This document shows positions 1 to 6,892 of a stretch of 25,977 nt of DNA, in pieces. Source of the stretch: CAYMCQ01 sp964389025 (GTDB lineage Bacteria > Verrucomicrobiota > Verrucomicrobiia > Limisphaerales > CAYMCQ01); contig CAYMCQ010000058.1 in assembly GCA_964389025.1 (NCBI GenBank), positions 1 to 25,977 of the forward strand, written 5' to 3'. How positions within the stretch are numbered: position 1 is the first letter of the stretch; each line of letters starts with the position of its first letter. The notes under the pieces were generated by a model, which worked only from the letters and a program-made list of their open reading frames with translations, made no database searches and was not told where the DNA came from. Both the position numbers and the translations under genes were made by a program.

Positions 1-2252
1 ATGATCGGCCCGCTGCCGAAAATGTGCGCGCGAAGTTGTTTCTTTTCTGGCGATGCTTTGAATTTGTAGAGGCCGCGCAGGATTCCTTCCTCAACTCCGT
101 TCGGCATCAGCGGCATTGCGTAGTTTTCGTTGTAGAGCGCGAGGTAGTAAAAAATGTCCTCGCCGTCGTGATACATGCGGCGCATTCCGTCGGCGATGAT
201 GACGGCGATCTCGTAATTGAACGCCGGATCATAGACGAGCAGGTTCGGGATCACGCTCGTCAGCAGCAGGCTGTGGCCGTCTTGATGTTGCAAACCCTCG
301 CCGTTGAGCGTCGTGCGGCCGGCGGTCGCACCGAGCAAGAAGCCTATTGCCTTGATGACGCCGGCCAGCCACATTAAATCGCCGGTGCGCTGAAAACCGA
401 ACATCGAGTAATAGATGTAAAACGGAATCATGTGCTGCCCGTGCGTGGCGTAGCTCGTGCCCGCCGCGATGAATGACGCCATCGAGCCGGCCTCGGTGAT
501 GCCTTCCTCCAAAATCTGTCCGTCTTTCGCTTCGTGATAGTAGAGCAGCGACTTGCTGTCCACCGGCTCGTAAAGCTGTCCCTTCTGCGCGTAAATCCCG
601 ATCTCGCGGAACAGCGCGTCGAGTCCGAACGTGCGCGCTTCGTCGGGAATGATGGGAACGATTCTGCGTCCGATCATTTTGTTGCGAAGCAAAACGCTCA
701 AGAGCCGGACAAAAGCCATCGTCGTCGAAACTTCAAAATGACCGGAGCCTTTGAAAAATTCGCCGAATGTGTCCAGCTTTGGAATTTCCAGCGGCTCGGC
801 TTTGACTTCACGTTTCGGTAGAAATCCGCCGAGAGATTTGCGACGCTCCAGAAGATATTTCGTCTCCGCGCTGTCGGCGGGCGGGCGATAAAATGGCGTC
901 TCACCAATCTCCTCGTCGCTGACCGGGATGCCGAAGCGCTCGCGGAACTCGCGAAGCTCCTTCTCGTTCATCTTTTTTTGCTGATGCGAAATGTTGCGGC
1001 CTTCGCCGGCTTCGCCGAGGCCGTAGCCCTTCACGGTCTTGGCGAGGATGACGGTAGGCTGTCCCTTGTGTTCCACCGCTGATTTGTAGGCCGCATACAT
1101 CTTGCGCGTGTCGTGTCCGCCGCGCAGAAGTTTTCGGATTTGATCATCAGTCAAATGATTCACGAGCTTGAGCAGTTCGGGATATTTGCCGAAGAAATGT
1201 CTGCGCGTGTAACTGCCAGGCTCGACGGAATATTTCTGATAATCGCCGTCCACAGCTTCCTCCATGCGCTTGAGCAGCAGGCCGGACTTGTCGCGCGCGA
1301 GCAAATCGTCCCAGTCTGAACCCCAGATGACTTTGATGACGTTCCAGCCCGCGCCGCGAAACGCAGCCTCAAGCTCCTGAATGATTTTTCCGTTGCCGCG
1401 AACAGGGCCGTCGAGCCGCTGCAAGTTGCAGTTGATGACCCAGATCAAATTGTCGAGTTCCTCGCGCGACGCGAGCGTGATGGAACCGAGCGTTTCAGGC
1501 TCGTCGCTTTCGCCGTCGCCGATGAAGCACCAAACTTTTGGCTCGTCGCCGCTGGAAAATTTTCTCGCGCGCAGGTAGCGGTTGAACCGCGCCTGATAAA
1601 TCGAGGCGAGTGGGCCGAGTCCCATCGAGACGGTCGGAAACTGCCAGAAGTCCGGCATCAAATACGGGTGCGGATACGAAGACAATCCGCCGCCTTCGGC
1701 CAATTCCTGCCGGAAATTCTTCAGATGACGTTCGTCGAGCCTGCGTTCCAGAAACGCGCGGGCGTAAACTCCGGGCGTGGCGTGACCTTGAAAATAAACC
1801 AGGTCGCCGGGAAAATTTTCCGTGCGCCCGCGAAAGAAATGATTGAACGCGACTTCATAAATCGTCGCCGCCGAAGCGTAAGTCGAGATGTGGCCGCCGA
1901 GTCCGCTGTGATCGCGGTTCGAGTTCACAACCATCGCCATGGCGTTCCAGCGGATTAGGCTTTTGATGCGACGCTCCATTTTCCAATCGCCGGGAAATTC
2001 GGGCTCTTCGCTGACGGGAATCGTGTTGATGTAGGGCGTGTTCGCGATGGCGGGAAGTTTCAGCCCGGATGTTTTGAGATTTTCGACGAGACTGTCGAGA
2101 AAATCCCGCGCGCGCTCCGGCCCCTGGCTTTTGAGCGCGAACTGAAGCACGGATTCCAATGATTCAAACCACTTTGGGTCAGTCGGAATTTCGGAAGCGG
2201 CGTTCGAATGGCGCTGGCTCGCGGGCGATTTTTCTTTTTTCTGCAATTTCAC
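1..2252 (-). CDS. aceE: Pyruvate dehydrogenase E1 component, homodimeric AceE type (C-terminus cut by window edge)
   Basis: Thiamine-diphosphate enzyme that decarboxylates pyruvate and acetylates the lipoyl group of E2 in the cytosolic pyruvate dehydrogenase complex. About 750 codons are visible. The family is about 890 residues, so roughly the last 140-170 are missing; the frame is open to base 1, where it ends in HIFGSGPI, a match to the LLGSGSIL region of AceE. Near residues 150-190 the hallmark MERRIKSLIRWNAMAMV and GLGGHISTYASAATIYEV segments are seen. The ThDP/Mg motif GDGESDEPE lies near residue 245, and further on come GYGLGEAGEGRNISHQQKK and DEARTFGLDALFR. No ATG is available upstream of the conserved region and a stop lies close above, so I place the start at the GTG at 2252 (alternative: the TTG two codons later). 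It is divergent from a lipoate ligase-like gene, which fits a shared role in lipoyl-enzyme metabolism. Confidence 0.95.
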   Translation of the reverse strand, partial: MKLQKKEKSPASQRHSNAASEIPTDPKWFESLESVLQFALKSQGPERARDFLDSLVENLKTSGLKLPAIANTPYINTIPVSEEPEFPGDWKMERRIKSLIRWNAMAMVVNSNRDHSGLGGHISTYASAATIYEVAFNHFFRGRTENFPGDLVYFQGHATPGVYARAFLERRLDERHLKNFRQELAEGGGLSSYPHPYLMPDFWQFPTVSMGLGPLASIYQARFNRYLRARKFSSGDEPKVWCFIGDGESDEPETLGSITLASREELDNLIWVINCNLQRLDGPVRGNGKIIQELEAAFRGAGWNVIKVIWGSDWDDLLARDKSGLLLKRMEEAVDGDYQKYSVEPGSYTRRHFFGKYPELLKLVNHLTDDQIRKLLRGGHDTRKMYAAYKSAVEHKGQPTVILAKTVKGYGLGEAGEGRNISHQQKKMNEKELREFRERFGIPVSDEEIGETPFYRPPADSAETKYLLERRKSLGGFLPKREVKAEPLEIPKLDTFGEFFKGSGHFEVSTTMAFVRLLSVLLRNKMIGRRIVPIIPDEARTFGLDALFREIGIYAQKGQLYEPVDSKSLLYYHEAKDGQILEEGITEAGSMASFIAAGTSYATHGQHMIPFYIYYSMFGFQRTGDLMWLAGVIKAIGFLLGATAGRTTLNGEGLQHQDGHSLLLTSVIPNLLVYDPAFNYEIAVIIADGMRRMYHDGEDIFYYLALYNENYAMPLMPNGVEEGILRGLYKFKASPEKKQLRAHIFGSGPI

Positions 2253-2372
2253 TTTTGCTCGATTCTTTCTGTCAAAGTTACATCATTCGCCGCAGGGCGT
2301 AAAAGTAAACGGGTTTTTGCCGATGCGGATTGGGGACTGCCGCTTGCGAAGCGACAATAGCAGCCCTGCGCG

Positions 2373-3107
2373 ATGACGACAATGAAATATCTCGACCTGA
2401 CTTTGCCGACGCCCGCGGAAAATCTCGCGTGCGACGAAGCACTGCTGGACTGGTGCGAGGAAAGCGGCGCGCCGGAAATCCTGCGGTTTTGGGAATCGCC
2501 GGAACACTTCGTTGTCGTCGGTTACGCGAACAAAATCATGAGCGAAGTCAACGTGGCTGAGTGCGAGGAAAATAAAATTCCAATCCAGCGCCGCTGCACC
2601 GGCGGCGGAACCGTGCTGCAAGGGCAGGGGAGCTTGAACTACTCGCTCGTGCTGAAAGTTTCCGACTATCGCCCGCTCCAAAGCATTTCCGCGACGAACC
2701 AATTCATCCTGAGGCGAAATCAACTGGCGTTGCAGCCGTTGCTCGACGGCAGAATCGAATTGCGCGGGCAGACAGATTTGGCCATCGGCGAGAAAAAATT
2801 TTCCGGCAACTCGCAACGGCGAAGGAAGAATTATCTGCTCTTCCACGGGACGTTTCTCCTGAACTTTGACCTGGCGCTGATCGAAAAGTTTTTGCTGATG
2901 CCGAGCAAGGAGCCTGACTATCGTGGCGGGCGCGGGCATTTGCAGTTCTTGACTAATCTCAGGCTGTCTCCGGCGATGGTGAAGGCCGCGCTGAAGGAGA
3001 TTTGGCTGGCGGACGAACTGATGGACGATAGCCAGGTGCCGATAGCCAATAGCCGATTGCTCGCCCGACAAAAATATTCTTCGCGCGACTGGAACTGGAA
3101 GTTTTAA
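2373..3107 (+). CDS. Lipoate/octanoate--protein ligase family protein (BPL/LPL catalytic domain)
   Basis: Probably attaches or transfers lipoyl or octanoyl groups to lipoyl domains such as that of pyruvate dehydrogenase E2. The 244-residue protein is one biotin/lipoate A/B ligase domain. RRCTGGGTVLQGQGSLNYS (residues 73-91) is the family's substrate-binding motif, and IGEKKFSGNSQ (138-148) carries the invariant lysine, K142. LLFHGTFLLNFD (155-166) is the conserved strand pair. It is shorter than E. coli LplA (about 337) because the C-terminal accessory domain is absent, as in many stand-alone ligases and LipM/LipL-type transferases; which reaction it performs cannot be told. The start at 2373 has an in-frame ATG three codons later as an alternative. 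The 120-bp gap to aceE should hold both divergent promoters, but I see no convincing boxes. Codons near residues 218-229 overlap a short repeat found elsewhere in the window. Confidence 0.85.
   Translation: MTTMKYLDLTLPTPAENLACDEALLDWCEESGAPEILRFWESPEHFVVVGYANKIMSEVNVAECEENKIPIQRRCTGGGTVLQGQGSLNYSLVLKVSDYRPLQSISATNQFILRRNQLALQPLLDGRIELRGQTDLAIGEKKFSGNSQRRRKNYLLFHGTFLLNFDLALIEKFLLMPSKEPDYRGGRGHLQFLTNLRLSPAMVKAALKEIWLADELMDDSQVPIANSRLLARQKYSSRDWNWKF
3028..3060 (+). repeat. 7-bp repeat units (GATAGCC/AATAGCC) inside the 3' end of the ligase gene
   Basis: GATAGCC occurs at 3028-3034 and 3041-3047, followed directly by AATAGCC (3048-3054) and GATTGC. The same motif family, in either orientation, occurs at 13072-13099 and 14156-14176. 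Here it is translated as part of the ligase C-terminus (QVPIANSRLL). Confidence 0.55.
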
Positions 3108-3434
3108 TTTTCTTGCATTGGAAAACCCCGGCTTTTCTAATCGGCGCGATGAAACGATTTGTTTGCCTCCCGGCGACAGGAGGTTTACCCGTTGAATTGT
3201 TGATAACGTAATCGCAATGAAAGCGTTCATTCAAATTGTCGCCAGTCTGTTTGTGATCGCGGTGTGTGAGCAGACATTTTCGGCGGAGACAAACTCATTG
3301 CGGCGGCGCGACGCGCGTTGAAGGCGGCTCGTTGAAGTGGGATAAATTCCGCGCGCCGTGTCCGCATGGAAAATTATTTGTTGGCAAAGGAAAGATTTTC
3401 AACGGAACATTTCTTCGGATAGAGTTATTGCGCG
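3108..3434. other. Intergenic stretch between ligase and PAS/PP2C genes
   Basis: 327 bp with no recognisable gene. It holds a weak 5-bp hairpin (GAAAA/TTTTC) just after the ligase stop, which is not a convincing terminator, and one short signal-peptide-like ORF at 3217-3321 listed separately. The promoter of the downstream phosphatase must lie here or further up, but no clear -35/-10 pair is visible. Confidence 0.6.
3217..3321 (+). CDS. Possible 34-residue secreted peptide or truncated signal-peptide remnant
   Basis: An ORF beginning MKAFIQIVASLFVIAV and reaching FSAETNS looks like a Sec signal peptide: a positive start, a hydrophobic core of about 13 residues and an alanine-containing cleavage region. 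It then runs only nine more residues, rich in arginine, to a stop. No mature domain follows in this frame. It could be the stump of a decayed exported protein whose remainder has been lost or frameshifted, or a chance ORF. No homologue is recognised and no strong ribosome binding site is seen. Confidence 0.15.
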   Translation: MKAFIQIVASLFVIAVCEQTFSAETNSLRRRDAR

Positions 3435-5906
3435 ATGCAACTTCAGCCCTCAGCCCGGTTCGTGAAAACGCTCGAAGGCCTGGCAAAGGCGGCGGGACTC
3501 TTCGCCGCGCTCATCGGCGTGCTAGTGCTCGCGGGCTGGTTTTTCAAAGTGGATTTGCTCAAGAGCATTTCCCCGCGGCTCGCGCCCATGAACCCGATGT
3601 CCGCAGTCGCATTCATTTGCCTCGGCCTGTCACTTTGGCTGTTGCAACCAAGCGGGGCTGTTTCGAAAAGCAAACTCCGCTTTGGCCGCGGGCTGGCAAG
3701 CATCGCCATTTTCATCGGAGGCGCAAAATTCATTTCCTACTTCTCGGACATTGACATCGAAATCGACCAATGGCTGTTCCACAAGAAAGTGCTGCATGGA
3801 CCGGGAGGCGTTCCGAATGAAATGTCGCCCAACAGCGCGCTCAGTTTCATCCTCATGGGTTTTTCATTGCTGCTGCTTGAAGTGGAAATGCGCGCGCGTT
3901 TTCGGCCGGCACAAGTTCTTGCCCTTGCAGCGGGATTGATTTCGATGGTTGCGCTGATTGGCTACGCGTATCGCGTTCTCGCGTTATACGAAGTCGGGTC
4001 GTTCATTCCGATGCCGCTGAATTCGGCGGCGGTGTTTTTCGTGACGAGCCTGGGTGTGTTGGCGGCGCGGCCAGATCGCGGATGGATGCAACTGCTTACG
4101 AGCGAAAGCACGGGCGGGACGATTGTGCGGCGGCTGTTGCCGGCGGCAATTTTGATCCCGATTGCCCTGGGCGCGCTTCGCTTGATGGGGGAACGAAAGG
4201 GTCTTTACGATACGGAATTCGGAATTTCTCTTTTCGTTATTTCGAACGTGGTGATTTTCACCGGCCTGATTTGGTGGAACGCGCGTTTGCTTGACGCCGC
4301 CGAGGCCGACAGAATCCGCGCCGCGCAAGCCGTGAGAAAATCCGAGCAAAGATTTCGTCACGTCATGGAAGATTCTTTTGACGGCATGAGGTTGACGGAT
4401 GCCGAAGGCAAAATGCTCGTCGTGAACAAGTCCTTCTGTCAGATGGTGGACATGCCTGAGGAGAAATTGATTGGCCAGCCGTTCACCGTGATTTACGCGC
4501 CGGAGCGCCGCGAGGATTTGCTGGGCAAATACAAACAGCGGTTTAACAAACACGCCATCGAGACGCGCTTCTCGCGCGAAACGCATTTGTGGAACGGCAA
4601 AAAAATCTGGCTCGAATTGTCGAACACGTTCCTGGAACTTGAAGGCGAAGAACCGCAACTCTTGAGCATTTTCCGCGACGTGACGGAGCGCAAACTCGCC
4701 GAGGCCGCGTTGGAACACGAGCGTCACCTTTTGAAAACGTTGATGGACAACGTGCCCGACCGGATTTATTTCAAGGACCTTCAAAGCCGCTTTCTGCGAA
4801 ACAACCGCGCGCAGGCCAGGCGGTTTGGCTTGAGCGACCCTTCGGAAGTCGTCGGTAAAACCGACTTCGATTTCTTCAGCGAAGAACACGCGCGTCGCGC
4901 TTTTGAAAACGAGCAGGAAATCATCCGCACTGGCGAGCCGTTCAACAAAGAGGAAAAACTGACGTCACCTGACGGCCAAGTGAGCTGGTCAATGACGACG
5001 AAGCTCCCGTTGCGCGACGAGCATGGAACGATTGTCGGCACGTTCGGCATCTCGCGCGACGTCACCCAGCGCAAGCGCGCCGAGGAGGAATTGAAAAATC
5101 TCGCCGAGCAACTGCGGGAAAAAAACACGCAGATGGAAGCCGACTTCGAGATGGCGCGCGAAATCCAGGAAGTGTTCCTGCCGAACCGCTACCCGACTTT
5201 CCCAAGATCAGTCGCGCCGAAAGACAGCGCGCTGCAATTCTATCATCGCTACGAACCTGCTGCCGCGGTCGGCGGCGATTTCTTTGATGTCTTTGCCATC
5301 ACGGACACGATGGCGGGAATTTTTATCTGCGATGTGATGGGCCACGGAATGCGCGCGGCGCTGATCACCGCCATCCTGCGCGGCTTGGTGGAGGAACTGA
5401 TGCCCGTGGCCGCCGACCCGGGAAAATTTTTGACGGAAATCAACCGCAGCCTCCATGCGATTCTTGGCCGCACTGATGAGACGTTGCTTGCGACCGCCTG
5501 TTACATCGTCATGGACACGACTGGCAAGGAGATGAGGTTCTCGACCGCCGGGCATCCCAGTCCGTTGCGGGTGAGTCGCAGCGCAAACACAGCCGAGCCG
5601 CTGAGTTTTTACGCCCCGCAACACGGCCCGGCGCTTGGTCTGTTCGACAACTCCATATATCCAGTCTGTTCCTGTCCCGTGGCCGCGGACGATTTGATCC
5701 TGCTCTACACCGACGGCGTTTACGAAGTGCTCGGAGCTGATGGCGAAGAATACGGCAAGGAACGTTTCTTCGCCGCCGTGCGCAAACGCATCCAACTGCC
5801 CACCGCGCAGATCTGCGACGAAATCATGGACGAGGTCCGACAATTTTCCTCCGCGAAAGATTTCGGCGACGACGTCTGCCTCGTCGCGATGGACATTGCT
5901 CGGTGA
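3435..5906 (+). CDS. Membrane PAS/PAS sensor with SpoIIE-type PP2C serine phosphatase domain (RsbU-like)
   Basis: Likely a membrane-bound signalling phosphatase that dephosphorylates a serine-phosphorylated partner, such as an anti-sigma-factor antagonist, in response to a ligand or redox cue. The 823 residues contain a hydrophobic N-terminal half with about six to eight membrane segments (first near 20-37, last near 262-281). Two PAS domains follow, near 300-420 and 428-547, each ending in the RDVT(E/Q)RK motif. A short coiled coil (545-578) leads into a SpoIIE/PP2C domain (about 580-823). Metal-binding motifs are present: GGDFFDVF (613-620), ICDVMGHGM (631-639), LLYTDGVYEV (756-765) and the terminal GDDVCLVAMD, so the phosphatase looks active. 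No STAS or anti-sigma kinase partner is encoded nearby; the target is unknown. It stands alone on the plus strand and runs toward the tRNA-Leu on the opposite strand. Confidence 0.9.
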   Translation: MQLQPSARFVKTLEGLAKAAGLFAALIGVLVLAGWFFKVDLLKSISPRLAPMNPMSAVAFICLGLSLWLLQPSGAVSKSKLRFGRGLASIAIFIGGAKFISYFSDIDIEIDQWLFHKKVLHGPGGVPNEMSPNSALSFILMGFSLLLLEVEMRARFRPAQVLALAAGLISMVALIGYAYRVLALYEVGSFIPMPLNSAAVFFVTSLGVLAARPDRGWMQLLTSESTGGTIVRRLLPAAILIPIALGALRLMGERKGLYDTEFGISLFVISNVVIFTGLIWWNARLLDAAEADRIRAAQAVRKSEQRFRHVMEDSFDGMRLTDAEGKMLVVNKSFCQMVDMPEEKLIGQPFTVIYAPERREDLLGKYKQRFNKHAIETRFSRETHLWNGKKIWLELSNTFLELEGEEPQLLSIFRDVTERKLAEAALEHERHLLKTLMDNVPDRIYFKDLQSRFLRNNRAQARRFGLSDPSEVVGKTDFDFFSEEHARRAFENEQEIIRTGEPFNKEEKLTSPDGQVSWSMTTKLPLRDEHGTIVGTFGISRDVTQRKRAEEELKNLAEQLREKNTQMEADFEMAREIQEVFLPNRYPTFPRSVAPKDSALQFYHRYEPAAAVGGDFFDVFAITDTMAGIFICDVMGHGMRAALITAILRGLVEELMPVAADPGKFLTEINRSLHAILGRTDETLLATACYIVMDTTGKEMRFSTAGHPSPLRVSRSANTAEPLSFYAPQHGPALGLFDNSIYPVCSCPVAADDLILLYTDGVYEVLGADGEEYGKERFFAAVRKRIQLPTAQICDEIMDEVRQFSSAKDFGDDVCLVAMDIAR

Positions 5907-5977
5907 AATTAATGCGACTGCGTGGAAGCCGAAGGCGAAGCCGGCCTGCGAAGCCGAAGCCCGCTGCGGGCGAAGGC

Positions 5978-6065
5978 TGGTGCCGGTGGTGAGACTCGAA
6001 CTCACACGACTTTTTACAGTCCCAGGATTTTAAGTCCTGTGCGTCTGCCATTTCGCCACACCGGC
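5978..6065 (-). tRNA. tRNA-Leu (anticodon UAA), CCA encoded
   Basis: Read on the minus strand, a complete class II tRNA folds. The acceptor stem is GCCGGTG/CACCGGC with discriminator A, followed by a genomically encoded CCA at 5978-5980. The anticodon stem is CAGGA/TCCTG with loop CTTAAAA, giving anticodon TAA. A long variable arm contains the stem GACT/AGTC, and the T arm is GTGAG-TTCGAGT-CTCAC. Just downstream (5959-5971) a 5-bp GC hairpin with a 3-nt loop lacks a T-run, so it is only a weak candidate for transcript termination or processing. Confidence 0.97.
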
Positions 6066-6118
6066 TTTCATGGAAACGCTAACTGCGAATTCCGCCCAAG
6101 TGAAGCGCGAACTTTTAC

Positions 6119-6277
6119 TCAATGGGGACAGTGTGAAAACAAACGGCGCGGGACTACGAATGCGTGGAAACGAACTTCGATTTCCAGCGCGACTGCCACC
6201 ACGCGCGCCGGCAACGGCGGCGCCAGAGGCGCTCCCGCTGCCGGCGGTATGTCCCCACCCCGGACAAAATCTTTCAT
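6119..6277 (-). CDS. Hypothetical 52-residue protein (third ORF of a small overlapping chain)
   Basis: It starts with an ATG that shares ATGA with the stop of the preceding small ORF, the usual sign of translational coupling. The peptide is proline/alanine-rich near residues 11-23, then mixed and basic, ending RRLFSHCPH. No motif, membrane helix or signal peptide is evident and I recognise no family. The stretch is GC-rich, so open frames can arise by chance; the overlap arrangement is the only real support. Confidence 0.2.
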   Translation of the reverse strand: MKDFVRGGDIPPAAGAPLAPPLPARVVAVALEIEVRFHAFVVPRRLFSHCPH

Positions 6278-6459
6278 GTCGTCGATTTCTGCGAGCCGTT
6301 CTGCATGGTTTCCTGGCATTTGACGGCATAGTCGAAATAGTTCGCGTCTGCCACCTGCGCGGTGATTTGCGCGTCGATGAAAAAAGATTCCGCGCAACCG
6401 AATTGCCCGTTCGCATGAGGAGATTGCGCGATTGCTTGAAATGGCGTTTGGGCAATCAT
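6274..6459 (-). CDS. Hypothetical 61-residue protein (second ORF of a small overlapping chain)
   Basis: It begins MIAQTPFQAIAQSPHANGQF. The ATG overlaps the stop of the upstream membrane peptide by ATGA, and its own stop overlaps the next ORF in the same way. The middle (ESFFIDAQITAQVADANYF) looks like an amphipathic helix and the composition is protein-like, with few arginines, unlike most shadow frames in this DNA. Two cysteines are present (residues 22 and 48). No family is recognised. It lies downstream of the WD40 kinase on the same strand, though separated by about 430 bp. Confidence 0.35.
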   Translation of the reverse strand: MIAQTPFQAIAQSPHANGQFGCAESFFIDAQITAQVADANYFDYAVKCQETMQNGSQKSTT

Positions 6460-6587
6460 CGGGTTGTATCGTTCTGATCCGGGTCGGAATCCTGATCGCT
6501 GTTCCGGCCCAGCACACGAAGCAACAAGAACGCGCCCGCAAGATAGAGCAGAATCAATCCGATCAGACATTTGGCATAAAAACTCAT
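6456..6587 (-). CDS. Small single-pass membrane protein (43 residues), unknown
   Basis: A 43-residue ORF starting MSFYAKCLIGLILLYLAG. One hydrophobic helix (about residues 5-24) is followed by a positively charged RVLGR stop-transfer segment and a strongly acidic, hydrophilic tail rich in D, Q and N. This is the layout of a real bitopic small membrane protein, with the tail probably cytoplasmic by the positive-inside rule. Its stop overlaps the next ORF by ATGA. No strong Shine-Dalgarno sequence is visible. It lies about 305 bp downstream of the kinase stop, so it may form its own small transcript. No homologue is recognised. Confidence 0.4.
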   Translation of the reverse strand: MSFYAKCLIGLILLYLAGAFLLLRVLGRNSDQDSDPDQNDTTR

Positions 6588-6892
6588 GGGTGCGAGAGCA
6601 AGTGGAGAATCGAAACAGCATCTATACGCTGACTTGCGTATATCCGGGGCTTCCTGTATTCCCCGCTACCGCCCTCGCGGGGGTTCAGTTTGCAAGCAAT
6701 CCTCCGTCTGGCGCAAAGTGGATGGGATGTTGTGTTCATGGGCACAATTCAATTCTAGTTACATATGCGCCATCTGCGGGGCAAAACGGACATGCCCGGG
6801 AAAGAATTTGGAAGAATTTCAACCTGTTGACCGGATGAAGCTGGGCCACCGAGCGGGGATTTAACAAGGCCGCGACTTGACCCTGAGCGGCT
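6588..6892. other. Intergenic stretch downstream of the WD40 kinase
   Basis: About 305 bp without a supported gene. It contains a perfect 7+7 inverted repeat at 6623-6642 (listed separately). It also has a GC hairpin, CCCCGC at 6661-6666 pairing with GCGGGG at 6677-6682 across a 10-nt loop; this has no T-run on the minus strand, so it is a poor terminator candidate. A plus-strand reading near 6760-6800 shows YICAICGAKRTC, but I do not regard it as a gene. Confidence 0.5.
6623..6642. repeat. Perfect inverted repeat TATACGC-N6-GCGTATA
   Basis: Seven-base arms at 6623-6629 and 6636-6642 are separated by six bases. The dyad lies 36 bp upstream of the small membrane-protein start on the minus strand, a position suitable for an operator or a 5'-leader hairpin. 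It could be chance; function is not shown. Confidence 0.4.

Noticed and set aside
2283..3230. 315-residue minus-strand reading opposite the lipoate ligase gene
   Set aside because: Rich in Arg and Gln with no motif, and fully antisense to a gene with clear family motifs.
3984..4889. 301-residue minus-strand reading opposite the PAS/PP2C gene
   Set aside because: Antisense shadow; the plus strand shows PAS and membrane segments over the same bases.
5208..6005. 265-residue minus-strand reading opposite the phosphatase domain
   Set aside because: Antisense to the PP2C metal-binding motifs and runs into the tRNA gene.
6586..6864. Plus-strand reading with YICAICGAKRTC, resembling a zinc ribbon
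   Set aside because: Only one Cys pair plus a third Cys, no family, and it overlaps the better-supported minus-strand small ORF region only at its edge; probably chance.
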